Below, in pieces: positions 9,029-17,925 of a stretch of DNA of 64,000 nt. A program made the position numbers and the translations under genes. Each line of letters begins with the position of its first letter. Position 1 is the first letter of the stretch. Under the pieces are notes generated by a model. It did no database searches, had not been told where the DNA came from, and saw nothing but the letters and a program-made list of their open reading frames with translations. This DNA comes from Paenibacillus solani (GTDB taxonomy: Bacteria; Bacillota; Bacilli; Paenibacillales; Paenibacillaceae): contig NZ_LIUT01000003.1 in NCBI RefSeq assembly GCF_001277345.1, forward strand, positions 480,273 to 544,272, in the 5' to 3' direction.

Positions 9029-9811
9029 TCACTTATCCGCTTTAAAAAAGCCCAATCGATGCAGGACGGTCATGATTCTATAAAAATCGTAGCTGCCTGC
9101 AGGATCGTTCAATACTTTTGCCTCCTGTGCAGCGTGTATAGCAGGTTCAGCCCAAGCTGGAACTTTAGCAGGTTTCGACGCTTCGACAGCCGTAAGCCTA
9201 GCATTCATCTGCTTGATGGTACTGCCCTGCTCGTTTAGCAGCTTTAACGAAGAAGCATATTGCTCACTCAGCTGCCGCATCTGCTCCTGCGTTTTTTGCA
9301 GCTCCGTGGTTAATTGTTCGATTTTCATGCGTTCCTCCTCCTTTGGATTTGGCAGATCATATTGATATAGCGAGTGCTGTTCGATTAGAGAGATGAGTTT
9401 GCTCGGATATTTGGGATCTGTTGCGTAGCCTCCCCTCCAAATCTCGTTCGCTGCCGTTTTGTAATCCGCCCAGAGCACGCCATGGTACCGCATTGGCTTG
9501 TCTCGCGTTCCGTTCAGAATGAGCTTGGTATGATCCGTAACGGATTCATGCCAGCCGTTGTATTTACGAAACTGAGCGCTAACAGTATAGGGGGTTTGCC
9601 CCCGGTACTCCGTTGTCTGCATCGTTACGCTTCCCGCTGGACCGGTGCCTTTGATGCCGAACAAATTATTCGCTTTTTGCGTTAGCCCGCTCGTTCCCCA
9701 ATTGGATTCCAGAATGGCCTGGGCGAGCGTAAGCGAAGCGGGCACTCCATACTGACGCATGTCCTGGGTCGCAATCGGCGCCAGCTTGGCTATAAATTCA
9801 AAGGGTTTCAT
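9029..9811 (-). CDS. Endolysin, glucosaminidase domain
   Basis: A 260-residue lysin. The N-terminal glucosaminidase domain (about residues 1-155) has the lysozyme-like signature LAQAILESNWG, with Glu35 as the probable catalytic acid. A coiled coil follows (about 160-215, MKIEQLTTELQKTQEQMRQL), then a short C-terminal helical region. It cuts the peptidoglycan glycan chain. No signal peptide is present, so release needs the holin next to it, whose gene it overlaps by 14 bases. ATG 9811 follows AAGGGGG. This is the last gene of the island. Confidence 0.88.
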   Translation of the reverse strand: MKPFEFIAKLAPIATQDMRQYGVPASLTLAQAILESNWGTSGLTQKANNLFGIKGTGPAGSVTMQTTEYRGQTPYTVSAQFRKYNGWHESVTDHTKLILNGTRDKPMRYHGVLWADYKTAANEIWRGGYATDPKYPSKLISLIEQHSLYQYDLPNPKEEERMKIEQLTTELQKTQEQMRQLSEQYASSLKLLNEQGSTIKQMNARLTAVEASKPAKVPAWAEPAIHAAQEAKVLNDPAGSYDFYRIMTVLHRLGFFKADK

Positions 9812-10247
9812 CCTTGTTTTCCCCCTTTCGTGTAGTCTGTTTAGTCTCTTCGGATTTGATCTGAAATACTTGTACCACATTACGCAGGGATTGCGGGATC
9901 GGTACCCCCATTCGCCCGACATTCTCAATAATAGATAGCAGCTCATTCGCGAGGTAAAAGAAGATTACCGTATTCTGAAAATAATTCATCTCGCCCAGCA
10001 CCCGATCCACCAGATGCATCAGCGCGATGATGAGAAAAATGGTCATTTTTCGTGCAATCCCTGTATACCCCATACGGCTGCGCAGCTCACCGTTCATCCA
10101 GGCCGCACCCCAACCGGTCAGCCAATCCACCACCACGAGCCACAACAACAGATGTAGCGGCAGCGTCCATCCACCCCAGACGTACCCTGTCACGGCCCCC
10201 GTCCCCGCCACCAGCATCTTAAACAGCTGACCGATGTGCTCATACAT
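9798..10247 (-). CDS. Phage holin, TcdE / holin family 4
   Basis: A 149-residue membrane protein with about three hydrophobic segments (residues 24-45, 67-87, 92-106) and the family pattern VVDWLTGWGAAWMNGEL. Its charged C-terminus is typical of holins. It would permeabilise the membrane so that the endolysin reaches the wall. AAAGGAGG lies before ATG 10247. It sits 35 bases beyond a terminator, so its expression probably depends on read-through or antitermination from the tail operon. Confidence 0.85.
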   Translation of the reverse strand: MYEHIGQLFKMLVAGTGAVTGYVWGGWTLPLHLLLWLVVVDWLTGWGAAWMNGELRSRMGYTGIARKMTIFLIIALMHLVDRVLGEMNYFQNTVIFFYLANELLSIIENVGRMGVPIPQSLRNVVQVFQIKSEETKQTTRKGENKDETL

Positions 10248-10282
10248 AATTGTTCCTCCTTTATAATGGTTTATAAGATGTG

Positions 10283-10309
10283 AAAAAGCCCTCGGGGAGC
10301 CGAGGGCTT
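10283..10309 (-). terminator. Terminator between tail genes and lysis cassette
   Basis: On the - strand, the stem AAGCCCTCGG / CCGAGGGCTT with a four-base loop is followed by five T. It lies after xkdX and just upstream of the holin gene, so it should limit how many transcripts reach the lysis genes. Confidence 0.75.
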
Positions 10310-10530
10310 GGGTTGCTGATATTCATAGTTGATCTAGGAAAAAATCCTTGTTAGCCTGTACGTCACTTCGCATGCGGATCATGCTTCCGATCGCTGTTGC
10401 CCACAGATTTTCCTGAACACTTATATATAAGGTTAAAATCCGTGGTCAAAGGCGCCCGCTCCGCTTCTCCAGCATGATTCCGCCTTCTTCGTTGAAGCCT
10501 CTTAGGTTGTGAGCAGATTCAATGAAGCGT

Positions 10531-10668
10531 TTAATATGTCTCGCCAGTGATGACTTCGTATTCTTCCGAAGTGATGACGCCAAACCCAACGTATTGTCTC
10601 AATTGAGGCTTCTGCGCCCATTTCTTCTCATAGTAGTACTTCAGACGTTCAAAATCGTTCTCAAACAT
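10531..10668 (-). CDS. xkdX: XkdX-like small phage protein
   Basis: A 45-residue protein with the XkdX pattern: an N-terminal helix (FERLKYYYEKKW) followed by YVGFGVITSEEYEVITGE, in which VITxEEYxxITGE is the family signature. In PBSX it closes the tail/fiber region; its function is unknown. ATG 10668 is preceded by AAAGGAGAGGG. It belongs to module A, and no copy was found in module B. Confidence 0.85.
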   Translation of the reverse strand: MFENDFERLKYYYEKKWAQKPQLRQYVGFGVITSEEYEVITGETY

Positions 10669-10687
10669 CGTCACCCTCTCCTTTCGA

Positions 10688-11272
10688 TCAGTTATTTTCA
10701 AGTGACAGCAGCCGCAATTCAAGCCCTACATTTTGGGCTCCCTGCGCCTCATTCTGTTGGCGTAACTCTAGTGCCTCAAGTTCACGTGTAACCATCTCGG
10801 CACCTATACGATCCAGTTCATTGGGTTCAGCAGGTTGAGATCTTGTCAGCTCCTCGATTTCTTCAGAGGTTAACCCTTCGATCCAAAAATCCGGCATCGG
10901 AATAGATTCCAGCGCTGGCATCTCACCACGCCCAACCTCCGAAAGAGCTTGCCACTTGGAGAATGCTTCTTGATATGAGTCCTGGGCTTCGCTTACGGCG
11001 GCCCGGTATGCACTCCAAGCTGCAAGATCGAAACACGGTCGGAACAAGCCAGGAGTTACAGGGATACCGACGATATAGCCGGTAATATTGGTTTCATATT
11101 CACGTGGTGATTCATCATCTGATTGTGTACCATCTCCTATTATGGTTAAAACTACTTCCGGTTTTCCGGGTTTCGAGTCGGAATAAAAAGGGACGATACC
11201 AGAAAAGGTATCGTCCACAAGCGCGTCCTCTAAATAGAGGCCCTCTGTATTTACTTTAGGTGCGGCTTTCAT
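10688..11272 (-). CDS. Fiber-associated protein of unknown function, module A
   Basis: A 194-residue acidic protein that I cannot assign to a named family. The middle has a helical Trp/Ala-rich stretch (AAWSAYRAAVSEAQDSYQEA), and the C-terminal half is predicted helical with many Glu. It sits directly after the tail fiber gene, 11 bases downstream with TAAGGAGG before the ATG, where PBSX carries xkdW. That is also the usual place for fiber assembly chaperones, so chaperone or accessory fiber protein is inference from position only. Confidence 0.6.
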   Translation of the reverse strand: MKAAPKVNTEGLYLEDALVDDTFSGIVPFYSDSKPGKPEVVLTIIGDGTQSDDESPREYETNITGYIVGIPVTPGLFRPCFDLAAWSAYRAAVSEAQDSYQEAFSKWQALSEVGRGEMPALESIPMPDFWIEGLTSEEIEELTRSQPAEPNELDRIGAEMVTRELEALELRQQNEAQGAQNVGLELRLLSLENN

Positions 11273-11283
11273 GTGATACCTCC

Positions 11284-13920
11284 TTATTGTTCGGCTAGGA
11301 ATATAGTGTTGTCCAGACTAAGATATAAATTCCCAGGAACTTGATCGATAGTAACTATCCCACTCGGGTCTATATTGATAGTCCCTAATTGTGTTTGAGA
11401 CGTCCCGCTAGCGTAAACTGCAACCACAACTCGGCGGCTTTCTGAAGGCCTGAATCCTTTAGGTAAACGGAAAAGTTCAGTTCCGTTTGCCATTATACCT
11501 GTAGCCATCCTGCCTTTAAAATATACAAAGCCTTCCCTGTCTTTTAAATAGCCAGGAGTCTGATAATAAGTTACCCACCCATTCATTAGCGTTGGCATAA
11601 TCCATCCACGTGATAGCTCCTTATCTACTTTCTTATTCATCAGAACGGAAACCGCGGACGTATTGTGTTGTACGGCATCAGTCAACTCGCTGAAAAACGC
11701 CTTTTCGTTGATCCCGTATGACCCGCTGAATGGGACAGTAGGCGACTTGTCCAGCATTAGATAAGTGACCGAATAAACTGCGGACGAGTTGTAATCTTCC
11801 CTTGCTATCTTAACTCTTTCATTCCCATAAGAATCGTTATTATTTCTTTTCCAACTCGAGAACTCTCTAGAGTTCTCATAAACCTTGAGGATTTTCCCAA
11901 TCTTATGCAGGGTTGGGTAATTAGCTGATCCTATCCACACGCCCGTTGATCCGACATATGGCTTAGAGCTATTATCCCGCAGCATAATCCCAGCACCAAC
12001 CTCGATCTGATTCTCGCCTTCATGAAACGCCAGCATGCCTTCGAATACGATTGGCTCGATTGTTGGCGTTGTGAGCTGATAGACGAGCTGGTATGGAGTA
12101 TAGGTTTTTCCTTGAGCATCTGTTCCAGCAAATTCCGTTGGTAACGTTGTCGTATAGTCAATTCCGTTCGTAAGAGGAATTGAGTCGCTTAAACGTGTAA
12201 CTCGGATCCAAACTTTAGTTCCCGTTCCATTGTAGTGGTCTAATCGGGTTCCGCCGGTGATGCTCATTTTCCAGCCCATAAAATACGCTTTAATCTCGTC
12301 GGCTGTCGGCGTGTAGTTGTCGCCCCATCCACTATCGGCATTCGGTAGAGACAGATACAAATTTCCTCCGCCAATGCCGTTGTTTTGATCGGGTCCGACT
12401 AGTTGCCCATCGTTTTTGGTTTCAAGTATAACCCCATTGTATTTTGTAATCATTGCACTACGATTCACACTATCAGACGCTAAACCAATGCAGGAAATCC
12501 CTTTATAGTTAGCAGTCGAGGAACTGGCACTGTAGCTCCAACTCAACGAACCGTCCAACACAACCTTTTTCCACTTCGCCAGCTTAAAATACTGGCCGTC
12601 CTTCTCGAACACTTCATCAGCATTCGCACCTGTCAGCGGATCGGCGTATAAGTCCGTTTGAAATGCGAGCATGGAGTCCTCGCGTGGTTTGAACGTTTTA
12701 GCCTCGGCGCTGAGCGTGAGTATAGGGTTCGTGGCGAATATATCGTAAGCAGGTAGTGAATTTCTATCTGTCCCGTCAATTTCAGCTTGTAAATCGTAAG
12801 CGTATAAATGTATGCGAACTACCCCAGTTTGTGGCCCAGTAAATTGGACACTATAAGGGCTTTTCTCTACCGGATTCCTATCAACTTTTACAAGGTAATT
12901 CATGCTGCTGGCGATTGTCCCACTAATATCGTGAATCGCAATGTACTTACACTTTAAAGAGTCAAATGATAATGTGTACAAAATGCCGGACAACACAGGT
13001 ATATCAATATAGACTACTTGCGCTGTAGTTGATGGACTAAACACTGTGTACGGTTCCTCGGTACGGAAAGAAAGGCGACTAGTCCATTCATAAAAAGGCG
13101 GCAACAAGTTCTCGCCGTACCGGATCGCATATGGATTCCGCACAGGCTGGACGCTATTAACGTACGGATACTTGTCGGCAATTTGCTCAGGAGTCATCGT
13201 GTTGAGTGCGGCGTATTCGGCGGCTGAGATTTCATAAAGTCTCATCGAATCGACATTTCCTGTAATACCCGGTGTATTAGCGTCAAAACGAGCGTAAATA
13301 CGAATAGCGGATAATCCTACTAAGTCAGAAGGAGATAGCTTAGCGTATCGAGTTCTAAATTTTTGATCCGTCCCAGGAGATGATTCTGTAATCATCGTAT
13401 ATTCAGTTTTCGATAATCTTAATGTACATCTTGTAGCAGAGCCATTTTTCATATCTGCTAAAGCAATATAGTGTTTAAGGGGATCAATTGAAATATCTAC
13501 AAATACCCCAAAAGCTAAGGTGGTGCTTGATGTCACTTTTATGCTAGTAGTCCCTGATGTACTAACCGTTGTATCGATGGTTGCAGTTGCACTCGGAGTA
13601 GTAACTCCAGAAAGAGAGTCACATGATCCAGCCCGCCCCAACAAATTAACCAACGTCCGCCCTTTTATCCCACTCAACTTAAAAGGCGCACTTCGCTCCG
13701 CATTCACAATTTGAAGCCCTGGCTGAAGCACAACTTCCTTACGTTCCACGGTATCCAGACGCTTTTCTAGTGCCCCAATAGCATCGCTTGTTCCACCTGC
13801 AAACCGATCTACGGCATCCGCATTCTGGTCAATATATTTCTCAAGATCAAAATACGTCGTTGACGGCGAGGTTCGGTCTATCTTATTCAACCCGAGATTC
13901 GGTGTAACCGGATTCGTCAT
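11284..13920 (-). CDS. Tail fiber / receptor-binding protein, module A
   Basis: An 878-residue protein, the largest in the window. The N-terminus (VTPNLGLNKIDRTSP) is shared in form with the module B fiber and probably docks to the baseplate. Residues 20-60 look like a short coiled coil. The long middle is rich in Ser, Thr, Gly and aromatic residues with no hydrophobic segment, as in beta-structured fibers. The C-terminal 130 residues resemble a phage fiber head domain (GWVTYYQTPGYLKDREGFVYF). It should choose the target cell. It abuts xkdU without overlap. Confidence 0.8.
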   Translation of the reverse strand: MTNPVTPNLGLNKIDRTSPSTTYFDLEKYIDQNADAVDRFAGGTSDAIGALEKRLDTVERKEVVLQPGLQIVNAERSAPFKLSGIKGRTLVNLLGRAGSCDSLSGVTTPSATATIDTTVSTSGTTSIKVTSSTTLAFGVFVDISIDPLKHYIALADMKNGSATRCTLRLSKTEYTMITESSPGTDQKFRTRYAKLSPSDLVGLSAIRIYARFDANTPGITGNVDSMRLYEISAAEYAALNTMTPEQIADKYPYVNSVQPVRNPYAIRYGENLLPPFYEWTSRLSFRTEEPYTVFSPSTTAQVVYIDIPVLSGILYTLSFDSLKCKYIAIHDISGTIASSMNYLVKVDRNPVEKSPYSVQFTGPQTGVVRIHLYAYDLQAEIDGTDRNSLPAYDIFATNPILTLSAEAKTFKPREDSMLAFQTDLYADPLTGANADEVFEKDGQYFKLAKWKKVVLDGSLSWSYSASSSTANYKGISCIGLASDSVNRSAMITKYNGVILETKNDGQLVGPDQNNGIGGGNLYLSLPNADSGWGDNYTPTADEIKAYFMGWKMSITGGTRLDHYNGTGTKVWIRVTRLSDSIPLTNGIDYTTTLPTEFAGTDAQGKTYTPYQLVYQLTTPTIEPIVFEGMLAFHEGENQIEVGAGIMLRDNSSKPYVGSTGVWIGSANYPTLHKIGKILKVYENSREFSSWKRNNNDSYGNERVKIAREDYNSSAVYSVTYLMLDKSPTVPFSGSYGINEKAFFSELTDAVQHNTSAVSVLMNKKVDKELSRGWIMPTLMNGWVTYYQTPGYLKDREGFVYFKGRMATGIMANGTELFRLPKGFRPSESRRVVVAVYASGTSQTQLGTINIDPSGIVTIDQVPGNLYLSLDNTIFLAEQ

Positions 13921-14466
13921 TTATGCTCCTCCTCCCAACAATCTGTCTTGTGTTGTTGCTGATATTTCATCAAACGTCATGCCCTCCACTTCGGCTATCG
14001 TGAGATAACGAAGGGCGTAATCGATAGCTATATGCGCTGGCTTGATCTCCTCAATGGCAGATTTCAGATCCCCCAAATTCGGGGGAATACCAAACGTATC
14101 TCGAAAATGTATTGTCACTCTATACTCCGACGGCTGAACGGACACCTCAATACTGCCTCTATCGTAGGCTTGCGCTACGTTTTTGAGCATGCTGGCAGAA
14201 ACTTTTCCGCTCCCCCGCATCTTCGAGATAATAACTGAGCGCCGCTGCTCGATCGGCTTGGATAGATTCACAGGAATATTCAGGTCCTGCTCATACCGAG
14301 ATAGCGTCCATGTAGCGGTTTCCGGATAATACTGATCCAATTGATCATCCAGCTCCTGCGTGAGCTTATCCAGTTCAGGCCCTTCGGCATCGGCAATAGC
14401 TTTCATTTCTCTAATATCATGATAAAAGGACGGCAGGTAACCCAGCCAAGCTTCGGCTTTACTCAT
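13921..14466 (-). CDS. xkdU: XkdU/YmfQ-like baseplate protein (DUF2313), module A
   Basis: A 181-residue protein of the DUF2313 family, equivalent to the P2 gpI type that links the baseplate wedge to the fiber. Conserved features are the YLPSFYHDIREM start, WTLSRYEQDLNIP, EQRRSVIISKMRG and the IEEIKPAH(I/L) segment, all repeated in the module B copy. The start overlaps the xkdT stop as ATGA, indicating translational coupling. Confidence 0.88.
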   Translation of the reverse strand: MSKAEAWLGYLPSFYHDIREMKAIADAEGPELDKLTQELDDQLDQYYPETATWTLSRYEQDLNIPVNLSKPIEQRRSVIISKMRGSGKVSASMLKNVAQAYDRGSIEVSVQPSEYRVTIHFRDTFGIPPNLGDLKSAIEEIKPAHIAIDYALRYLTIAEVEGMTFDEISATTQDRLLGGGA

Positions 14467-15521
14467 CGGACCGTCACCGTCCCTAGGACAGCCACCGCTT
14501 CAGGTGCGATCGGAATGCTGTCCGTACCGCCGTTCACGGTCAGTACCTCGTAGTCGATAACTGCTGGAATATCCAAGATCACGTTGGCAATCCGGTTATA
14601 CCGGACCAATGGGTCGGACATAGCAAGGTCCCTGAGATACTGGCGAACACCTTGCTCAATGGAATTCTGTATTCCATCTATCCCGGCTCCTTCCAGCAGT
14701 GTAACCTGTACTTCAATCTTTATAGGGACTTCAACCGCCCCCACCACGGTTACAACCGAGCCTACTGGAGCAGTTCCTTCCCCCATGCCATCCATGGTGG
14801 GATCGATATACTGCTGCACCGATTCCACTACAGAAGACGTAGGCGATCGCATCTCATTGTCAAGGAGTACGACCTTCACTGTTCCCGGACCATCCCATAA
14901 AGGAAAAGCCTTGGCCTTACCAACCCCTGTTTTCTCCCTGGCCCACAGCTCATATTGATTTCGGTTCGCACTGGTCACGGGGCGGGAGATTTTCTCGCGA
15001 TAACGCTCATATAACACTTCATCCGACTCGGTATCCTCACCAGGTACCCAGAGCTCCATTAGTTCCGCCTTAACCAACCCTTCGACGTATTCCAGCGGAA
15101 GCAGTGAACCAAATCGGCGATTGCCTTCTTTCCCGCTTGTTTCACATTCCAGAACATATTGCCCTGTATCCAGCCGGGTGATCACTTTGTAATTCAACGG
15201 ATCCAATGAAAAACGGCTGCCCAATGGAACATCCACGGGAGAGCTGTTACTGCCTGAAAAATGTCCCAGAAGCTGCGCTTTTGTTGCCTTCTTTCGGATC
15301 AATCCCGACCAGGCAATACTTCGATCCAAAAATTCGCCCGTCGCCGTAGCCGCAAATTTCAGGTTCATGGAATACTCCATTTCAACGTACATTTGGGCAA
15401 GTTCAGCTGCAGAGGGTGCCAGCGCATCATAGATAATACTGCCTTCCCTTTTATCCATGCCATCCGGTACTCTGCCCAGCATTCGATCCAGAATTAACTC
15501 ATATGTTTGTTCCTCAACCAT
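14463..15521 (-). CDS. xkdT: XkdT-like baseplate J (gp47) protein, module A
   Basis: A 352-residue baseplate wedge protein of the gp47/J family. Recognisable are DKREGSIIYDALAPSAAEL near the start, the SGxxGN-like region, the YE(K/R)ARE-type stretch around ANRNQYELWAREKTGVGKA, and the C-terminal RYNRIANVILDIPAVIDY. The wedge transmits the firing signal from the fibers to the sheath. It overlaps xkdS by 8 bases and xkdU by 4. The module B copy is 32 residues longer. Confidence 0.9.
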   Translation of the reverse strand: MVEEQTYELILDRMLGRVPDGMDKREGSIIYDALAPSAAELAQMYVEMEYSMNLKFAATATGEFLDRSIAWSGLIRKKATKAQLLGHFSGSNSSPVDVPLGSRFSLDPLNYKVITRLDTGQYVLECETSGKEGNRRFGSLLPLEYVEGLVKAELMELWVPGEDTESDEVLYERYREKISRPVTSANRNQYELWAREKTGVGKAKAFPLWDGPGTVKVVLLDNEMRSPTSSVVESVQQYIDPTMDGMGEGTAPVGSVVTVVGAVEVPIKIEVQVTLLEGAGIDGIQNSIEQGVRQYLRDLAMSDPLVRYNRIANVILDIPAVIDYEVLTVNGGTDSIPIAPEAVAVLGTVTVR

Positions 15522-15927
15522 CCTTCCTCACCTCCTCTGTCATATGGAAAGCCCCATATATGCTTCGAACGATATACTCGGCTAAAGCCTGTTCGCCTTT
15601 AAAAGTAATCTTCATATCATCTACCGATAAAATGCGGTCATCCTGCAGCAGTGCTTCCTTGATGTGCCGCTCAATTTCAGCGTAGGCCCATAAAGGATCA
15701 CGCCCGATGACAGAATCCAGCTCTTGGCCATAGTTACTGCTGTAGATCAAATGCTCAAAACGACGAGTCTGAAGTATTTTTACAACAGCCTGTTTAACGG
15801 CCTCCAGACCATCAATGTAGCCGGCTATCGTTTTGTCTTTCAGATTTAGTTCATATGTCAAACTAGGCTGCTCCAGAGTCTCCATAATCTGACTGTCCGG
15901 TTGAAGCGTTCCACCTTGTGGGATCAT
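15514..15927 (-). CDS. xkdS: XkdS-like protein (DUF2634), gp25-like wedge component, module A
   Basis: A 137-residue protein with the family core LQTRRFEHLIYSSNYGQELDSVIG, giving the pattern R(Y/F)xHLIYxxxYGxEL. DUF2634 proteins take the place of the T4 gp25 wedge protein that nucleates the sheath; that role is inferred by homology. Its ATG overlaps the end of xkdR by 4 bases, consistent with coupled translation. Confidence 0.88.
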   Translation of the reverse strand: MIPQGGTLQPDSQIMETLEQPSLTYELNLKDKTIAGYIDGLEAVKQAVVKILQTRRFEHLIYSSNYGQELDSVIGRDPLWAYAEIERHIKEALLQDDRILSVDDMKITFKGEQALAEYIVRSIYGAFHMTEEVRKDG

Positions 15928-16223
15928 GATGGCTTCACCAACCGATCCAGTATGAGATACGTCTGCCCGCCCTGGTAACGAAGGAGCAGCACCGTATCTC
16001 CTGCCTTAAGTCCCTTTCGGATTACATACTCTACACCCTCAATGTACAGCTTGTATTCCATCAACATTTCCCCCATAACTAAAAAATCCTCCGTAAGGCT
16101 AAAACGCTGATCTACGTTCACCTCAAGAGGATTTACAGATGTGACTGTGCCATACAGCACCGCCATGGGGTTTGTGCTTCCTACGGCGCTGAGACTGGCT
16201 TTTTTGATAATATCTAACATCAC
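15924..16223 (-). CDS. xkdR: XkdR-like protein (DUF2577), module A
   Basis: A 99-residue beta-rich protein. It has the DUF2577 pattern of an N-terminal helix (DIIKKASLSAVGSTNP), a small OB-like barrel starting AVLYGTVTSVNPLEVNVDQRF, and a C-terminal GDTVLLLRYQGGQTYLILDR. Members are baseplate hub or spike components of PBSX-like tails. GTG 16223 has AAGGTGG at normal spacing; ATG 16220 is an alternative. It overlaps xkdS and follows xkdQ after 3 bases. Confidence 0.85.
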   Translation of the reverse strand: MMLDIIKKASLSAVGSTNPMAVLYGTVTSVNPLEVNVDQRFSLTEDFLVMGEMLMEYKLYIEGVEYVIRKGLKAGDTVLLLRYQGGQTYLILDRLVKPS

Positions 16224-16226
16224 TGC

Positions 16227-17192
16227 TCACACCACCTTCATATTCAGCGACATCGTATGCGTACCGTCCGAAAATTTATGCGTGCACTCATCGATGAGAT
16301 ACGGCTTCAAGCCTTCTTCGGGAAGATTCACATAGATCGTATTTCCGGCACGAACCCGCAAATCCCCGATAGCATCTATCGACAGTGTCCTCTGCTCCCT
16401 GTTCTTCAGCTCCAGCAAGTTCTGCGCTAATTGCTTCAATTGAGCAGGATTCATGTTCTCGTCAGCGACCTCATACAGCTGGAGGAGCCCCCATTGGGCG
16501 ATGTTCTCCCCATGCTGGTATAAGTAGACATCTCTCTTCCCGGTTTCCTTGTTGTCCCGCACGACTTTGATGCGGTTGTACGTCTCGTTGTCGATGCTTT
16601 TTTTATAAGAAAAATCCGTCATGAGGCTGTCTTCTCCTACCGCGAGCTTAAGCAGCATGTCATTAATGTTGGTTAACCTCAACTCACCGAAATGGTCATA
16701 AAACATAAAGTACTGCTTGGTCGCGATCAGCGTAGAATCTAAGGCCTTGCAAATAATATCGATCAGCTTCTTGTCTGCTTCCAGCATGGCAGGGATGGTA
16801 TGGCCGGTATTGGCCAGCGTCCCGATTTTCAGATTGAAGTCCTTGGCAATCTTCTGGATGATATCCTCCACCTTGGCATTCGTGAACCGGTAAGTATCGT
16901 TGCTGGACAAGTAGCGCAGCTGATCATAAGCCATCACCTTGACCTGGGCGTCCATGCCCCACTCCTTGGAAAAAACATAGCCGTAAAATAGGTCCTTATT
17001 ATCCTTGCGAAAGCGCACAATGTCGCCATTTTCCACTTCGAATTCCTTGCTCTGCACAAGACCATCATTAACGTAGTTGATATCCAGACTTGCCGGCTTT
17101 GCCTGACGGCTTGTTTTCCACGTGATGTCGGTTACGACCTGTCCCAGATCCCATACACTTCCGTTCTTGCGATCAATCATCAGTTCGATCAT
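16227..17192 (-). CDS. xkdQ: XkdQ/YqbQ-like hub protein, module A
   Basis: A 321-residue protein of the XkdQ/YqbQ family, related to gpD/gp27-type hub proteins. Typical segments are KEFEVENGDIVRFRKDNKDLFYGYVF near residues 50-75 (tube-hub fold) and the C-terminal RAGNTIYVNLPEEGLKPYLIDECTHKF. It should form the trimeric or hexameric ring that joins tube and spike. A 12-base gap separates it from the LysM gene upstream. It is diverged from, but syntenic with, the module B copy. Confidence 0.85.
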   Translation of the reverse strand: MIELMIDRKNGSVWDLGQVVTDITWKTSRQAKPASLDINYVNDGLVQSKEFEVENGDIVRFRKDNKDLFYGYVFSKEWGMDAQVKVMAYDQLRYLSSNDTYRFTNAKVEDIIQKIAKDFNLKIGTLANTGHTIPAMLEADKKLIDIICKALDSTLIATKQYFMFYDHFGELRLTNINDMLLKLAVGEDSLMTDFSYKKSIDNETYNRIKVVRDNKETGKRDVYLYQHGENIAQWGLLQLYEVADENMNPAQLKQLAQNLLELKNREQRTLSIDAIGDLRVRAGNTIYVNLPEEGLKPYLIDECTHKFSDGTHTMSLNMKVV

Positions 17193-17204
17193 GGTTCCAC
17201 CTCT

Positions 17205-17924
17205 TTAAGGAATCTTGAGAACCCGGCCGACGGCCAGCTTTCGGACCTCATGGTCCTTGATTCCATTCAGTTTTTGGATCTCTGTATGACGCGAACCGTT
17301 TCCGAGCAGCTTTTGAGCAATGCTCCACAGGGTATCACCTTTAGCAATCGTATAGGAGGTTGGCTTTTTTCGGTCATCCGGCCTGTCTTTGGACTTTACC
17401 GCAGCAGCCTTTTCGTCCTTAACTGGCACTACCTTTCGTGCTCCGTAGAACACATAGCGTTTAAGTGTGATCGAGAACTCGATATCCTCTGGCGATCCCG
17501 GCATCGTGTTCCAGTTGAAGCTCTCAATGGAGGCCGCCATATTGATCCCAAAAGACTTCATAGCTCCTGCTCCATTTTGGCCGTCTGTACCGCTCATCGG
17601 ATCGGGAACTAGCCCCGTCATCACAAAACGCACAGGTCTCCGGCTCTCCATCCAACCTTTTATGGTATTTACATAATCAATCGGCAGCTTCAACTCCCCA
17701 TCCGAGTCTAGATGAACAAAAGGATATACCCTGCCTGGAAAAAAGCTCTCAAACGAGATCTCCGTCAGCTTTGGATGCAGAATCGCATTCACTTCGCCAA
17801 GCCCCGCTACCGTATAGGATTTGCCCTCACCGCTATCCTTGACGTCAATGCGCTCAGGGTTCACTGGAAATCGAAAGACCTCCTCCTGGTTATTGAAGCT
17901 CAGAAAAAATCCATAATCACTCAT
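17205..17924 (-). CDS. xkdP: XkdP-like LysM tail protein, module A
   Basis: A 239-residue protein. The N-terminal domain begins with the pattern FRFPVNPERIDV seen in gp53-like/XkdP proteins. A basic linker (near residues 175-185) leads to a C-terminal LysM domain (SYTIAKGDTLWSIAQKLLG), which binds peptidoglycan or the tail tip. ATG 17924 starts 1 base after the tape measure stop. A longer frame to 18011 would overlap that gene and lacks a site. Confidence 0.88.
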   Translation of the reverse strand: MSDYGFFLSFNNQEEVFRFPVNPERIDVKDSGEGKSYTVAGLGEVNAILHPKLTEISFESFFPGRVYPFVHLDSDGELKLPIDYVNTIKGWMESRRPVRFVMTGLVPDPMSGTDGQNGAGAMKSFGINMAASIESFNWNTMPGSPEDIEFSITLKRYVFYGARKVVPVKDEKAAAVKSKDRPDDRKKPTSYTIAKGDTLWSIAQKLLGNGSRHTEIQKLNGIKDHEVRKLAVGRVLKIP

Positions 17925-17925
17925 G

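Noticed and set aside
8697..9032. Frames on both strands in the gap between dgt and the lysin gene
   Set aside because: No ribosome site for the + frame, only a GTG overlapping the lysin stop for the - frame, and no recognisable motif or composition.
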